A stretch of 64,000 nucleotides of DNA, from assembly GCF_013177735.1 (NCBI RefSeq), contig NZ_WOEZ01000036.1, positions 1 to 64,000 on the forward strand. Direction: 5' to 3'. The stretch is from Paraburkholderia elongata. GTDB lineage: Bacteria; Pseudomonadota; Gammaproteobacteria; Burkholderiales; Burkholderiaceae. The notes beneath the pieces were generated by a model. That model saw nothing but the letters and a program-made list of their open reading frames with translations, was not told the origin of the DNA and made no database searches. Position numbers and translations under genes: made by a program. Below are positions 1 to 9,415 of the stretch, piece by piece (position 1 is the stretch's first letter; each line of letters starts with the position of its first letter).

Positions 1-9
1 CCCGCCCCC

Positions 10-1479
10 ATGTCCCCCCCGCCGTCCCTGCCTGCCTGCGCTCCCGCCGCCCCCGCCATTACTCCGGCCCCCTCGGCCCGCTCGCTCACCGTGATGCTGT
101 GGCTCGTCGCCACCGGCTTTTTCATGCAGACGCTCGACTCGACTATCGTCAACACTGCGCTCCCCGCGATCGCGACGAGCCTGGGCGAATTACCGTTGCG
201 CATGCAATCAGTGGTGATCGCGTACTCGCTGACGATGGCGGTGATGATCCCGGTGTCCGGCTGGCTCGCCGACAAACTCGGCACGCGGCGCGTATTCTTC
301 AGCGCGATCCTCGTGTTCGCCGTCGGCTCGCTGCTGTGCGCCAACGCGCATACCCTGAATCAGCTGGTGATCTACCGCATCATGCAAGGCGTGGGCGGAG
401 CGATGCTGCTGCCGGTCGGACGGCTCGCGGTGCTGCGTACCTTCCCGGCGGAACGCTATTTGCCGGCCTTGTCGTTCGTGGCGATCCCGGGGCTGATCGG
501 GCCGCTGATCGGCCCTACGCTCGGCGGCTGGCTCGTGAAAATCGCTTCGTGGCACTGGATCTTTCTGATCAACGTGCCGGTGGGGATCGTGGGTTGCATC
601 GCCACGTTCATCTTCATGCCGGATAGCCGCAACGAGCACACCGGCAAGTTCGATCTGAAAGGCTATCTGCTGCTGATTTTCGGCATGGTGGCGATTTCAT
701 TCGCGCTCGACGGCCGCACGGAGTTTGGCATTCAGCACGCCACCGTGCTGGTGCTGCTGATCCTGAGCCTCGCCTGCTTCGTCGCCTATGGTTTGCACGC
801 CGTGCGCGAGCCCGCGCCGATTTTCCCGCTCGATCTGTTCAAGATCCACACTTTCAGCGTCGGTCTGCTCGGCAATCTGTTCGCGCGGATCGGCAGCGGC
901 GCGATGCCGTATCTGATCCCTCTGCTATTGCAGGTGAGTCTCGGCTATAGCGCCTTCGAAGCCGGCATGATGATGCTGCCTGTGGCGGCTGCGGGTATGG
1001 CGGCCAAGCGCCTCGTCACGACGCTGATCGTCAAATACAGCTACCGGCGCGTGCTGATCGTCAACACGGTGCTGCTTGGCCTAACCATGGCGAGCTTCGC
1101 GCTCACCAGCGCCGGCCAGCCGCTGTGGCTGCGGCTCGTGCAACTGGCGTTCTTCGGCGGCGTCAACTCGATGCAGTTCACCGCGATGAACACGCTGACG
1201 CTCAAGGACCTCGGCACCGGCGGCGCGAGCAGCGGCAACAGCCTGTTCTCGCTGGTGCAGATGCTGTCAATGAGTCTCGGCGTGACGGTCGCCGGCGCGT
1301 TGCTCGCGACCTTCACCGGCCTCCTGCCCCGCGTGACGGCCGCCAACTCGCTGCCCGCGTTCCATGCGACGTTCCTGTGTGTCGGCATCATCACCGCGGG
1401 CTCGTCGTGGATCTTCGCGCAACTGTCGCCGGACATCCGCACGCCCGCGAAAAAGACCGATCCTTCTGAGCGGACCTGA
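10..1479 (+). CDS. MFS drug:H+ antiporter, DHA2 (EmrB/QacA) type
   Basis: Predicted inner-membrane exporter of 489 aa, probably driven by proton influx and expelling drugs or metabolites. Visible family motifs are LDSTIVNTALP (residues 42-52), the loop motif GWLADKLGTRR (84-94) and GPTLGGW (168-174, antiporter motif C). The length and repeated hydrophobic segments fit the 14-helix DHA2 subfamily. The first ~25 residues are Ala/Pro-rich and unusual for the family. Only nine bases precede this ATG, so the ribosome site cannot be judged; ATG at 94 or a start outside the window is possible. No membrane-fusion partner (EmrA-like) is seen downstream. Substrate cannot be inferred. Confidence 0.85.
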   Translation: MSPPPSLPACAPAAPAITPAPSARSLTVMLWLVATGFFMQTLDSTIVNTALPAIATSLGELPLRMQSVVIAYSLTMAVMIPVSGWLADKLGTRRVFFSAILVFAVGSLLCANAHTLNQLVIYRIMQGVGGAMLLPVGRLAVLRTFPAERYLPALSFVAIPGLIGPLIGPTLGGWLVKIASWHWIFLINVPVGIVGCIATFIFMPDSRNEHTGKFDLKGYLLLIFGMVAISFALDGRTEFGIQHATVLVLLILSLACFVAYGLHAVREPAPIFPLDLFKIHTFSVGLLGNLFARIGSGAMPYLIPLLLQVSLGYSAFEAGMMMLPVAAAGMAAKRLVTTLIVKYSYRRVLIVNTVLLGLTMASFALTSAGQPLWLRLVQLAFFGGVNSMQFTAMNTLTLKDLGTGGASSGNSLFSLVQMLSMSLGVTVAGALLATFTGLLPRVTAANSLPAFHATFLCVGIITAGSSWIFAQLSPDIRTPAKKTDPSERT

Positions 1480-1759
1480 GTTTTGCGCCGGGTTGCGGTG
1501 GCGTTGCCATGATTCACCGTTACCCGCCGCGCGCTTGTTGCCGACCCGCAACGGGGCGCGGGTCGCACCACTAAAGTGCGAATCATCGCTTTCGCGCCCG
1601 TGCTGGCGCACAATCGCCGTACTGACCGTGGTCACCGAGCGCGTACGGTGTGTTTCCGTTCGCGCATAGTTCTTGCTCATCTATCCTGTAAACTCACAAT
1701 TTGCGCACGCTCGACTCCTGTCGAGCATGCGAGCGCGCGGCCACTTCCACACGACTGAC

Positions 1760-3037
1760 ATGATGAGCATGATCGAACTCGATCCTCCCGGCTTCCAGCC
1801 GCCGCGCCCAATGGCCGGCGACGAAGGCTCCCGGCGCACCGTTCTGTACGGCGGCTACACCGTTTTCAGCGTGTTCCAGCCGGTTTTCTCGGTGTCGCAC
1901 CGGCGCGCGATCGGTTATCACGCTTCACTGCGCGCACACGACGAACATGCGCTGCAAGTACCGTCGCACGAGGTTTTCACGCAGGCGGCACGGCGCGGCG
2001 ACCTGCTGGAACTCGGGCGGCTCGCCGAATCGCTGCATCTGGGCAATTTCAATGCATTCGACAGCCACGACGAATGGCTTTTCCTGAGCCTGCACCCGGC
2101 GGCGCTGATGGACACCAGTTACGGCGACGCCCTGCTCGCCGGCCTCAAGGCACTGGGCCTGCCGCCGCAACGGGTGGTGCTGGAAGTGTCCGAGCAGGCA
2201 GGCGGCGAAACCACGCGCTTCGCCGACATCATCGACGCGTTGCGCAAATCCGGCTTCCTGATCGCGCTGGACGGCTTCGGCGCGAAGCATTCGAACATCG
2301 ATCGCGTGTGGAATCTGCGTCCGGACATCGTCACGCTCGACCGCTGCATCCTCGCGCAAGCGAGCGAGCACTCGCATATCGAACGCGTGTTGCCGGGCCT
2401 CGTCTCGCTACTGCACGAATCCGGCCAACTCGTGCTGATGGGCGGCTTGGGCACCGAGCGCGATGCGCTGATCGCGCTCGAATGCAACGTCGACTTCGTG
2501 CAGGGCGCGTTCTTCGCGGGCCCGAGCGTCGAGCCGGTGAAACCGCAAGCGGCGGCCGGCTTGATGGACTCGCTCTCCGCGGCGCTACGCGAACGGGTCG
2601 CTACGCGCGAATGCGCACAGTCCACGCGGCTCGCGCCCTATGTCACGGCGCTGGAAACGGCGGCGGCACAACTCGTGGCCGGGGAATCGGTTACCCAGGC
2701 GACCACGCCGCTGCTCACGCTCGGCGAAACGGCACGCTTCTTCGTGCTCGACGGTTCGGGCCGGCAGATCGGCGACAACGTGCTGCCGCCGCGACGTGCT
2801 TCGCAACGCGCCAAGCGCTTCCGGCCGTTGCTGCATTCGGAAGGCGCGAGCTGGGAACGCCGGCCGTACTTTATTCAGGCAATGCGCATGCCCGGCCAGG
2901 TGCACCTCACGCCACCCTACCTGTCGATCAACGAAGCGCACTTGTGCGTGACAGCCTCGATCGCCGCGCATACGCCGCACGGCACGCAGGTGCTATGCGT
3001 CGACATCAACTGGGAAGTCGCTGCGCATCGTAATTGA
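1760..3037 (+). CDS. EAL-domain protein with degenerate active site
   Basis: The protein of 425 aa has the fold signature of a c-di-GMP phosphodiesterase (EAL) domain in its first ~260 residues, followed by a ~150-residue C-terminal region of unknown role. Several catalytic positions are changed. The EAL signature reads GYHASLRA where active enzymes have a glutamate. DDFG reads LDGFGAKHSN. The later AEGVE motif reads MGGLGTE. LEVSE and QGAFF are kept. This suggests a non-catalytic c-di-GMP sensor or a protein-interaction module rather than an enzyme; that is inference. The frame is open up to a TTG at 1673, but ATG at 1760 or 1763 is the more plausible start; no clear ribosome site marks either. 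It overlaps the convergent sigma-factor gene by 45 bp. Confidence 0.8.
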   Translation: MMSMIELDPPGFQPPRPMAGDEGSRRTVLYGGYTVFSVFQPVFSVSHRRAIGYHASLRAHDEHALQVPSHEVFTQAARRGDLLELGRLAESLHLGNFNAFDSHDEWLFLSLHPAALMDTSYGDALLAGLKALGLPPQRVVLEVSEQAGGETTRFADIIDALRKSGFLIALDGFGAKHSNIDRVWNLRPDIVTLDRCILAQASEHSHIERVLPGLVSLLHESGQLVLMGGLGTERDALIALECNVDFVQGAFFAGPSVEPVKPQAAAGLMDSLSAALRERVATRECAQSTRLAPYVTALETAAAQLVAGESVTQATTPLLTLGETARFFVLDGSGRQIGDNVLPPRRASQRAKRFRPLLHSEGASWERRPYFIQAMRMPGQVHLTPPYLSINEAHLCVTASIAAHTPHGTQVLCVDINWEVAAHRN

Positions 3038-3979
3038 GGCAATGGCATTCTGCTGGATCCGCGCGAGCAGCTTCATGACGGCCGCGCGACCCAGCAAGCG
3101 GTTGATTGCCTGCAAACGCACCGCGCTGGTAACGGCGCGCAACGCGACGATCTTCACCGAACCGTCCGCAAGACGTTGCGTGGACACGTCGATTACGCCG
3201 ACAACCTCGCCTTCGAAGAGCAACGCAATACCCATTGCGCCTTCGACCGACACCACCTCTGCATGGCTCGCCTGATGCGCGAGTGCTGTCACCGTCTCCA
3301 TCCAGGCCACCGACGCCAGTTCTTGCGTGCACACCGGCGCGTCGCTGACGATGTCGCTGACAACTTCGGGAGCGTCGCTAAAGAGACGCAGCAAACCAAC
3401 ACGATCCTGCGCCTCCAGCGCGGCGCGCAAGCGCTCCACGATCCGCGCATGCGCGGCCGGATCGGGCCGTTCCAGCGGCGCACCCGCGCGCTGCAAACGC
3501 GCCTTCGCCCGGTGGACGATCTGCCGGCAACTGGCCGGCGGACGGTCGAGGATTTTCGCAATCTCCGCGTAGTCGCAATCGAAGGCTTCGTGCAGCACGA
3601 ATGCCGCCCGCTCATCGGGCTTCAGACGCTCGAGCAGGAGCATCACGCCGTACGACATCTCCGCCGCGCGCAAGGCCAGTTCCTCCGCCGATGGCGCCAC
3701 CTCGTCGAGCCAAGGCTCCGGCAACCAGCCGGCAGCCTGTGACGCGCGTTCGCGCTGCACGTGACGCAGCCGGTCGATGGCCGCGCGCGTGGTGATCGTG
3801 GTGAGCCAGGCGGCCGGTGTCTGCACCTCTTGCGTATCGGCGAGATGCCATTTGAGCCAGACGTCCTGCACCACGTCTTCCGCTTCGGCGCGGCTGCCGA
3901 GCATCCGGTACGCCAGCGCGAGCAGGCGGGCGCGCGCGGCCTCGAAGCTGGATGGCTTATCGATTCCTTGTTCTGTCAT
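2993..3979 (-). CDS. ECF sigma factor, SigJ/ECF41-like
   Basis: The 328-aa protein has sigma-70 region 2 near residues 14-80 (LAYRMLGSRAEAEDVVQDVW) and region 4 near 110-165 with the helix-turn-helix DYAEIAKILDRPPASCRQIV. A WLPEP motif sits between them, typical of the SigJ/ECF41 group. A SnoaL-like C-terminal extension of about 150 residues follows, which in that group regulates the sigma factor itself in place of a separate anti-sigma factor. An excellent ribosome site (GGAGG, seven bases before the ATG at 3979) fixes the start. No carboxymuconolactone decarboxylase or oxidoreductase partner, common beside ECF41 genes, is visible here. The target promoters are unknown. Confidence 0.85.
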   Translation of the reverse strand: MTEQGIDKPSSFEAARARLLALAYRMLGSRAEAEDVVQDVWLKWHLADTQEVQTPAAWLTTITTRAAIDRLRHVQRERASQAAGWLPEPWLDEVAPSAEELALRAAEMSYGVMLLLERLKPDERAAFVLHEAFDCDYAEIAKILDRPPASCRQIVHRAKARLQRAGAPLERPDPAAHARIVERLRAALEAQDRVGLLRLFSDAPEVVSDIVSDAPVCTQELASVAWMETVTALAHQASHAEVVSVEGAMGIALLFEGEVVGVIDVSTQRLADGSVKIVALRAVTSAVRLQAINRLLGRAAVMKLLARIQQNAIASITMRSDFPVDVDA

Positions 3980-4268
3980 GCATAAACCTCCAGATCGTGC
4001 GTGGTGAAAGGCGCGCGGCGCCTTGCATACCTGCTTGGTTAGCTGCCTGCGGCCTGCGACATCGTCCAGGCGCGCGCTGCAATCTGCATCCTTTTCAGTT
4101 TGACGTTCGAGCCCCCGCCGATGTGACAGTCCGACGAAAAAATATTCCTGTCACGCCGCCGCCCTCCCCCGCGTCATACGGACAACAACCCGCGCAACGG
4201 GTGCGCGGTTGTTCGAATCGGTCACCGCTACCCGCTATCGGCAGCGCACCGCCTAAAACGAGGCAAAC

Positions 4269-4925
4269 ATGCATTCCAGCTATCCCTCCGTCACCGGCCT
4301 GGGCCTCGTACCCACCGTGATCGAACAGTCCGGCCGCGGCGAGCGCGCCTATGACATTTATTCGCGCCTGCTACGCGAGCGCATCGTTTTTCTGGTCGGT
4401 CCGGTGAACGAACAGTCGGCCAGCCTGATCGTCGCCCAATTGCTGTTTCTGGAATCCGAGAATCCCGACAAGGATATTTCTTTTTACATCAACTCGCCGG
4501 GCGGCTCGGTGTATGACGGCCTCGCCATCTACGACACGATGCAGTTCATCAAGCCCGAGGTGTCGACCTTGTGCACCGGCTTTGCCGCCAGCATGGGGAC
4601 GTTTTTGCTGACCGCGGGCCAGCGCGGCAAACGGTACGCGCTGCCGAACGCGCGCATCATGATTCACCAGCCCTCGGGCGGCAGCCAGGGCACCGCAGCC
4701 GACGTCGAAATCCAGGCGAGGGAGGTGCTCTACCAGCGCGAACGGCTCAACGCGATGATGGCCGAGCGCACCGGGCGCAGCATCGAAGAGATCGCCCGCG
4801 ACACCGACCGCGACAACTTCATGTCGGCCCACGCCGCAAAGGCGTATGGCCTCGTCGACGAGGTGCTGGAAACACGCGCGGCGCGAAGCGGCCCAAGCGA
4901 CCCGGCTCGTCACCGCGACATGTAG
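4269..4925 (+). CDS. clpP: ClpP-family serine protease subunit (paralogue)
   Basis: Proteolytic subunit of a Clp-type ATP-dependent protease, 218 aa, cytoplasmic. The catalytic triad is intact: Ser108 in FAASMG, His133 in MIHQPSGG and Asp182 in DTDRDNFM, with the same mutual spacing as E. coli ClpP (97/122/171). The oligomer glycine motif [11 protein letters not shown] is present. The gene stands alone, with no tig, clpX or lon next to it, so it is probably a second ClpP and not the one in the main tig-clpP-clpX operon. The preceding 289 bp back to the divergent sigma-factor gene hold the promoters of both genes but show no clear element. The cognate unfoldase is not evident. Confidence 0.9.
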   Translation: MHSSYPSVTGLGLVPTVIEQSGRGERAYDIYSRLLRERIVFLVGPVNEQSASLIVAQLLFLESENPDKDISFYINSPGGSVYDGLAIYDTMQFIKPEVSTLCTGFAASMGTFLLTAGQRGKRYALPNARIMIHQPSGGSQGTAADVEIQAREVLYQRERLNAMMAERTGRSIEEIARDTDRDNFMSAHAAKAYGLVDEVLETRAARSGPSDPARHRDM

Positions 4926-5084
4926 CGCGGCAAGGCCACCGGCCGCCCTGCACACCCGAAAAACGCGCGCCGATTTCCTCCCCTTAACCAGTGCGCCAGG
5001 AGCACAAAAGCTGATCGCCGCCGTAGGAATCGCTATCATGGTCGCGATTCGTCGAATTTGACGATCGCTTCAATGGAGATATTC

Positions 5085-6518
5085 ATGGCGTCATCCAACG
5101 AAACCGTCAGCATGGCGCTATTCTGCGACTTCGAAAACGTTGCGCTCGGCGTGCGCGACGCGAAGTACGACAAGTTCGACATCAAACTGGTGCTCGAACG
5201 TCTGCTGCTCAAGGGCAGCATTGTCGTGAAGAAAGCGTATTGCGACTGGGACCGCTACAAGAGTTTCAAAGGCGCGATGCACGAGGCCAATTTCGAGTTG
5301 ATCGAGATTCCGCACGTGCGCCAATCGGGCAAGAATTCGGCCGACATCCGGCTCGTGGTCGACGCGCTCGACCTCTGCTATACGAAATCGCACGTCAATA
5401 CCTTCGTCATCATCAGTGGCGACTCGGATTTCTCGCCGCTGGTGTCGAAGCTGCGCGAGAACGCCAAGCAGGTGATCGGCGTCGGTGTGCAGCAATCCAC
5501 TTCCGATCTGCTGATCGCGAACTGCGACGAATTCTTCTTTTACGACGACCTCGTGCGCGAAAGTCAGCGCACAGTAGCCAAACGCGAGTCGTCGCGCCCG
5601 CAACAGGCCGCGCAGCAGACGGCCAAACGTGCGCCCGACGAAGAAAAATCGCGCAACAAGGAAGACCTCGAAAAGCGCCGCACCAAAGCGGTCGAGATCG
5701 CGGTACAGACGTTCGACGCGCTCGCGTCCGAACGTGGTGACAGCGGCAAGATCTGGGCGTCGGTGCTGAAGCAGGCGATCAAGCGCCGCAAGCCGGATTT
5801 CAACGAAACGTACTACGGTTTTCGCGCATTCGGCAATCTGCTGGAAGAAGCGCAGGCGCGCGGGCTGCTCGAATTCGGCCGCGACGAAAAGTCAGGCGCG
5901 TACGTTTATCGGGGCACGGCTGCGAATGTGGTCGCCGAAAACGTGAACGAGCCGGCCGAACCCGGTGAGTTGGTAGAACAGATAGTTGAGGCACAGGTTG
6001 CCGAAACAGTGGTCGCCGAATCGGGCGGCAAGCACGAGTCGCGCCGCAGAAGCCGTGGAAATCGCAAACCCGGCCGTGGCCAGCAGGAAAGCGCACAGGA
6101 AGAGCGTGCGGCAGTCGATCACGGCCGCCACGCGCAGGCTCAGGCGGAAGCTGCGGTGCACACCTATGCGCCATCAGCCGGCGAGTTCGTTTTCGAACAG
6201 CCGGAAGCGGCTTGGGCAGAACCAGAGGCCTTTGGGGCTGAATCGGTCGCGGTAGCCGAAGAAGAGCCACAGGAAGCGAGCGCCGCTCAACCTAAGCGCC
6301 GCAAGGAACGTGCACCGCGCAAGACAGCCGCGAAGAAAACGAAGAAGGCAACGCCGCGAAAGACCGATGAGGTACCGGAGATCGCCGCGCCTGCTGAAGC
6401 GCCGGCAGCGTCTGTCAGCGAAGAAAAAGCGCCCGTGGCCGCCAAAAAGGCAGCGCGCAAAGCGGCCCCACGCAGTCGCCGTCCGCGTAAGACAGCGGCA
6501 ACGAGCGACGCGGAGTAA
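5085..6518 (+). CDS. NYN-domain nuclease-like protein with OST-HTH/LOTUS domain
   Basis: Protein of 477 aa in three parts. Residues ~8-155 form a NYN (LabA/PIN-like) domain with acidic motifs FCDFEN, SADIRLVVDALD and ISGDSDFSPL, which in this family bind metal and cleave or bind RNA. Residues ~195-265 resemble an OST-HTH (LOTUS) RNA-binding domain. The last ~200 residues are low-complexity, first Glu/Ala-rich, then Lys/Ala/Arg-rich like histone H1. The start at ATG 5085 is chosen because GGAG lies six bases upstream; the frame also opens at a TTG at 5058. It is monocistronic and ends at a strong hairpin terminator. A role in RNA metabolism is inferred from the domains; no substrate is known from the sequence. 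Confidence 0.85.
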   Translation: MASSNETVSMALFCDFENVALGVRDAKYDKFDIKLVLERLLLKGSIVVKKAYCDWDRYKSFKGAMHEANFELIEIPHVRQSGKNSADIRLVVDALDLCYTKSHVNTFVIISGDSDFSPLVSKLRENAKQVIGVGVQQSTSDLLIANCDEFFFYDDLVRESQRTVAKRESSRPQQAAQQTAKRAPDEEKSRNKEDLEKRRTKAVEIAVQTFDALASERGDSGKIWASVLKQAIKRRKPDFNETYYGFRAFGNLLEEAQARGLLEFGRDEKSGAYVYRGTAANVVAENVNEPAEPGELVEQIVEAQVAETVVAESGGKHESRRRSRGNRKPGRGQQESAQEERAAVDHGRHAQAQAEAAVHTYAPSAGEFVFEQPEAAWAEPEAFGAESVAVAEEEPQEASAAQPKRRKERAPRKTAAKKTKKATPRKTDEVPEIAAPAEAPAASVSEEKAPVAAKKAARKAAPRSRRPRKTAATSDAE

Positions 6519-6584
6519 GCGTCTTACATTGCCTAACGCGTATTGACGCAATGTGAGTGTCGCAGCACACACTCAGCTGCAAAC

Positions 6585-6618
6585 AAAAAGCCCCTGCTCG
6601 CGATGAACAGGGGCTTTT
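6585..6618. terminator. Bidirectional intrinsic terminator
   Basis: A stem AAAAGCCCCTG / CAGGGGCTTTT with a ten-base loop, A-run on one side and T-run on the other. It lies 67 bp after the NYN gene and can also stop transcription from the right-hand side. Confidence 0.85.
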
Positions 6619-6773
6619 CCATTTCCGGTCCGCGGCGCCTCGATCGAGCTGAAGCTGCAACAGCGTCTTCACGTCCCACAGTTCAACGGCGTCTGCTCCG
6701 CGATCGCCACTATCAGCTCACTTCATCCCGTGACGGCAAGATGTGGCTGCGCCTGAAACCGCGCCAGCACCGC

Positions 6774-8525
6774 CTACAGCAAACCAAACACCGCCACCCC
6801 ATTCGTCGCGCCGACATACACTTTGCCCCGCGCGATCATCGGCGTGATGAATTTGTTGCCCGCGCCCCATTGATCGCGCGTGCCGGCCTGATTGCTGTTG
6901 TAGAGCTCGTGCGCGAGGTTGCTTGCGTCATACGCATGCAAGGCACCCGTCGTGCCGTTTTCAGCCGCCCAGACGATGCCGTTACTCGTGCCGTTGGCCG
7001 ACACGGCCGGTGTCGCGCCGGGATAGGCAAACGTGGTGGGACTCTTTGATGCAGCGGTGGTCGCGAGATATGCACCCGAGACCGGCAGCGCCTTCAGGTT
7101 ATCGTTCCAGCCACCGTAATACACCACACCGCCGTAGTAAGCCGGCGAACCCCAGATGCCGCCCGCGAGCGTGCCGGTCAACACCTGCCAGTTATTGTTC
7201 GCCGTCGGACTGAATTTACCCATCGAGTCGCGATCGACGACGTAGATCAGGTTGTCCTTGCCTGCCGCCACCGCCAGGTGTTTGACGACGCCACCGGTGG
7301 TCGTCTGATCCGGCAACAGCATCACGCCGCCCGAGCCGAAATCGTTGTCGGCATTTGACTCGGCCACGACGTTATCCATCGCGAAGTAATCGGTGACCTG
7401 CAGGTTTCCTAACGACAGCTTCATGAGCGAGTTGCCGAGGTCACCGTCGACCGGAAAGCCTTGCGCATTCAGCGTGGTGTCGAACGTGCCGTTGCCGTCC
7501 ACGACGTAAAGCGAGGTGCCGTCCGACGCCATCCCCGAACCGGCCATCCAGATCGATCCCTGGCTGCCGTTCGTCGTGATGTTGAGCACACTGGTCTGTT
7601 TGAGCGTGTCGGCACTATACGCCATAAGCCAGCCGGTGTATGCGCCCGCCATGCAATGCGAGGTCCAGCCCATATAGATGTTGCCGCCGACCAGCGTGAG
7701 CGCCGCGCGCTCCGTATGCAGCGCGGGATTAAAGGTAATCACACCGTTGACGCTGCCCGCACCGTTGCCCGGGTAGGTCGCGGCGATCTCGGTCGGGCCG
7801 CCCAGTATTTCGGCGCCGGTAGTCAGATCGAGCGCATGCAGACGGTGATGATAGGCGCCGCTGCTGTCCTTGGTCATCGCCACGGCGTACAGGGCGCCGT
7901 TCGTGCCGCGATTGCGGTCTATGACTGGCGTCGACGTAATGCCGATTTCCGGCGTGAAGTCCGGACAACTAAAGTTGTCGCTGGGTGTTTCGCCACTACC
8001 GATCAACGAGACCGTCCACAACTGCGCGAAGGTCGTGGCGTCATAGGCGTACACGCTGTCGTGTTCGGTCTCGACATACACCACATCGTGCGACGTGCCG
8101 CCGATCGGCAGACTGGTGACGAACAGCGGCTGAGCATCGACCTTGCCGTCCGCGGAGAGAAACGCGACTTTGCCGAAGCGGGCTGAATTGACGTTCGCGA
8201 GCGTCAGCGTCGTCTCGGCGAGCATCTGGCCAGTGCGGGCGAGATCGTTGTGATGCATCAGCACGTCGGTGGCGTAGGCCGTCGTTCCGATGGCCATGCT
8301 ACCTGAACCGGTCGAGCCGGTACCGCCCGTGCCACTGCCGCCGCCGGTTGTCGAGCCGCCACCACTGGTGGTGCCGCTACCGGCCGCCGAACCCGATGTG
8401 CCACCCGAGCCGCCACCGCAAGAAAGGAAGCCGGCGGTGACAAACGCAATCGCCACAATCGCCAGCCGCTCGCACACACGGGACCACGCACTCGAATTGG
8501 ACGTGCGGGTTTGCGATCGCTGCAT
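6774..8525 (-). CDS. Lipoprotein with PQQ-like beta-propeller repeats
   Basis: A 583-aa exported protein. Residues 1-36 form a signal peptide ending FLSC, so Cys36 is the likely lipidation site. A linker of about 45 residues made almost only of Gly, Ser and Thr follows. The rest carries repeats of the pyrroloquinoline-quinone-type propeller, for example DVVYVETEHDSVYAYD, GGVVYYGGWNDNLKAL and GKVYVGATNGVAVFGLL. Dedicated PQQ- or metal-binding residues of alcohol dehydrogenases were not identified, so a structural or binding role is as likely as an enzymatic one. The start at ATG 8525 has GAGGCG upstream; an upstream extension to 8651 lacks signal-peptide character. It probably acts at the outer membrane or periplasm. 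Confidence 0.75.
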   Translation of the reverse strand: MQRSQTRTSNSSAWSRVCERLAIVAIAFVTAGFLSCGGGSGGTSGSAAGSGTTSGGGSTTGGGSGTGGTGSTGSGSMAIGTTAYATDVLMHHNDLARTGQMLAETTLTLANVNSARFGKVAFLSADGKVDAQPLFVTSLPIGGTSHDVVYVETEHDSVYAYDATTFAQLWTVSLIGSGETPSDNFSCPDFTPEIGITSTPVIDRNRGTNGALYAVAMTKDSSGAYHHRLHALDLTTGAEILGGPTEIAATYPGNGAGSVNGVITFNPALHTERAALTLVGGNIYMGWTSHCMAGAYTGWLMAYSADTLKQTSVLNITTNGSQGSIWMAGSGMASDGTSLYVVDGNGTFDTTLNAQGFPVDGDLGNSLMKLSLGNLQVTDYFAMDNVVAESNADNDFGSGGVMLLPDQTTTGGVVKHLAVAAGKDNLIYVVDRDSMGKFSPTANNNWQVLTGTLAGGIWGSPAYYGGVVYYGGWNDNLKALPVSGAYLATTAASKSPTTFAYPGATPAVSANGTSNGIVWAAENGTTGALHAYDASNLAHELYNSNQAGTRDQWGAGNKFITPMIARGKVYVGATNGVAVFGLL

Positions 8526-8815
8526 AGTCGCCTCGTTTGCACGATGTCCGGCCAACTCCGTACGTCGGGCTACGTCGCACGGCGAAGTCAGAAACGGCGT
8601 GTGCCGGCAGGGATGGCGTGGAGTTTGCGGGCCGGGGGGAACGCCAGACAACCGGCATCCCTAGCCCTCGATCCAAACGTACGCCCTTTGCCGGGCGGTT
8701 TGCCGCCATCGTTTCGCGTCTTTCCGCCAGACATGACAAAAGCTCTACTGCAACAAGCTTGCCTGGTATCTGGCGCAAACGGTTCGTTCCGGCGAAGCGA
8801 CGCTGCCGATCAATT

Positions 8816-9415
8816 TCAGTAATACGGATAGGGCGCGTACATCACCGGAGGCGGCGCGACATACCTCGGCGGCGGCGCATAGTAATACGGCTGCGGTGCG
8901 TAATAGACTGGTTGCGGCGCATAGTAGGCCGGCTGCGGCGGCTGCGCGATCGTGTTGCCTTTCGAGGTCATGCACTGCGCGTAGGCAGCGTCGTAGCGCG
9001 CTTGCAGGCCTGCCGCGGAATACTGCGCGCCATTCGCGCCGTTCGCGCCGCCGATCAACAGCCCGCTGCCCGCGCCGATCGCCGCGCCCGCGCCGGCATT
9101 GCCCGCCGCCGCACCGATCAGTGCGCCGACCGCGGCGCCGCCGAGCGTGCCCAGCGCCGCGCTATTCACGCTGTTCGTGGTGGCCGCCTGGGCGGCTGCG
9201 TTCGGATCGGTCGAGCGGTTCGCGTAGTCGCGGCATGCATAGTCGTCCCGCTGGAACTGACCGAGCGGCTGGCCGCTGCGCGGCAGTGCGACCACACTCG
9301 GACCACTCGGCGGCATCACCGCGCAACCGCCGAGCGCGAGCGCGACGACAGCGGCGGGTATGGCGATGCTTATCGACTTGGTGCTGGAGATCATGTTGGT
9401 ACGGTTCAGAGACAT
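8816..9415 (-). CDS. Glycine-zipper outer-membrane lipoprotein
   Basis: A 199-aa lipoprotein. The signal peptide ends in the lipobox LGGC with Cys31. A glycine-zipper segment at roughly residues 88-130 (GTLGGAAVGALIGAAAGNAG and following) is the kind that inserts in or spans membranes. The C-terminus is a run of Tyr/Pro repeats of the type YYAPQP. Similar small proteins in this group are annotated as YMGG- or glycine-zipper-containing and are often stress-induced, but no function is established by the sequence. The ATG at 9415 is used; ATG at 9394 is an alternative, and neither has a strong ribosome site. Confidence 0.75.
   Translation of the reverse strand: MSLNRTNMISSTKSISIAIPAAVVALALGGCAVMPPSGPSVVALPRSGQPLGQFQRDDYACRDYANRSTDPNAAAQAATTNSVNSAALGTLGGAAVGALIGAAAGNAGAGAAIGAGSGLLIGGANGANGAQYSAAGLQARYDAAYAQCMTSKGNTIAQPPQPAYYAPQPVYYAPQPYYYAPPPRYVAPPPVMYAPYPYY

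Noticed and set aside
8526..8651. N-terminal extension of the PQQ-like lipoprotein
   Set aside because: The extra 42 residues precede a normal signal peptide and lack a ribosome site.
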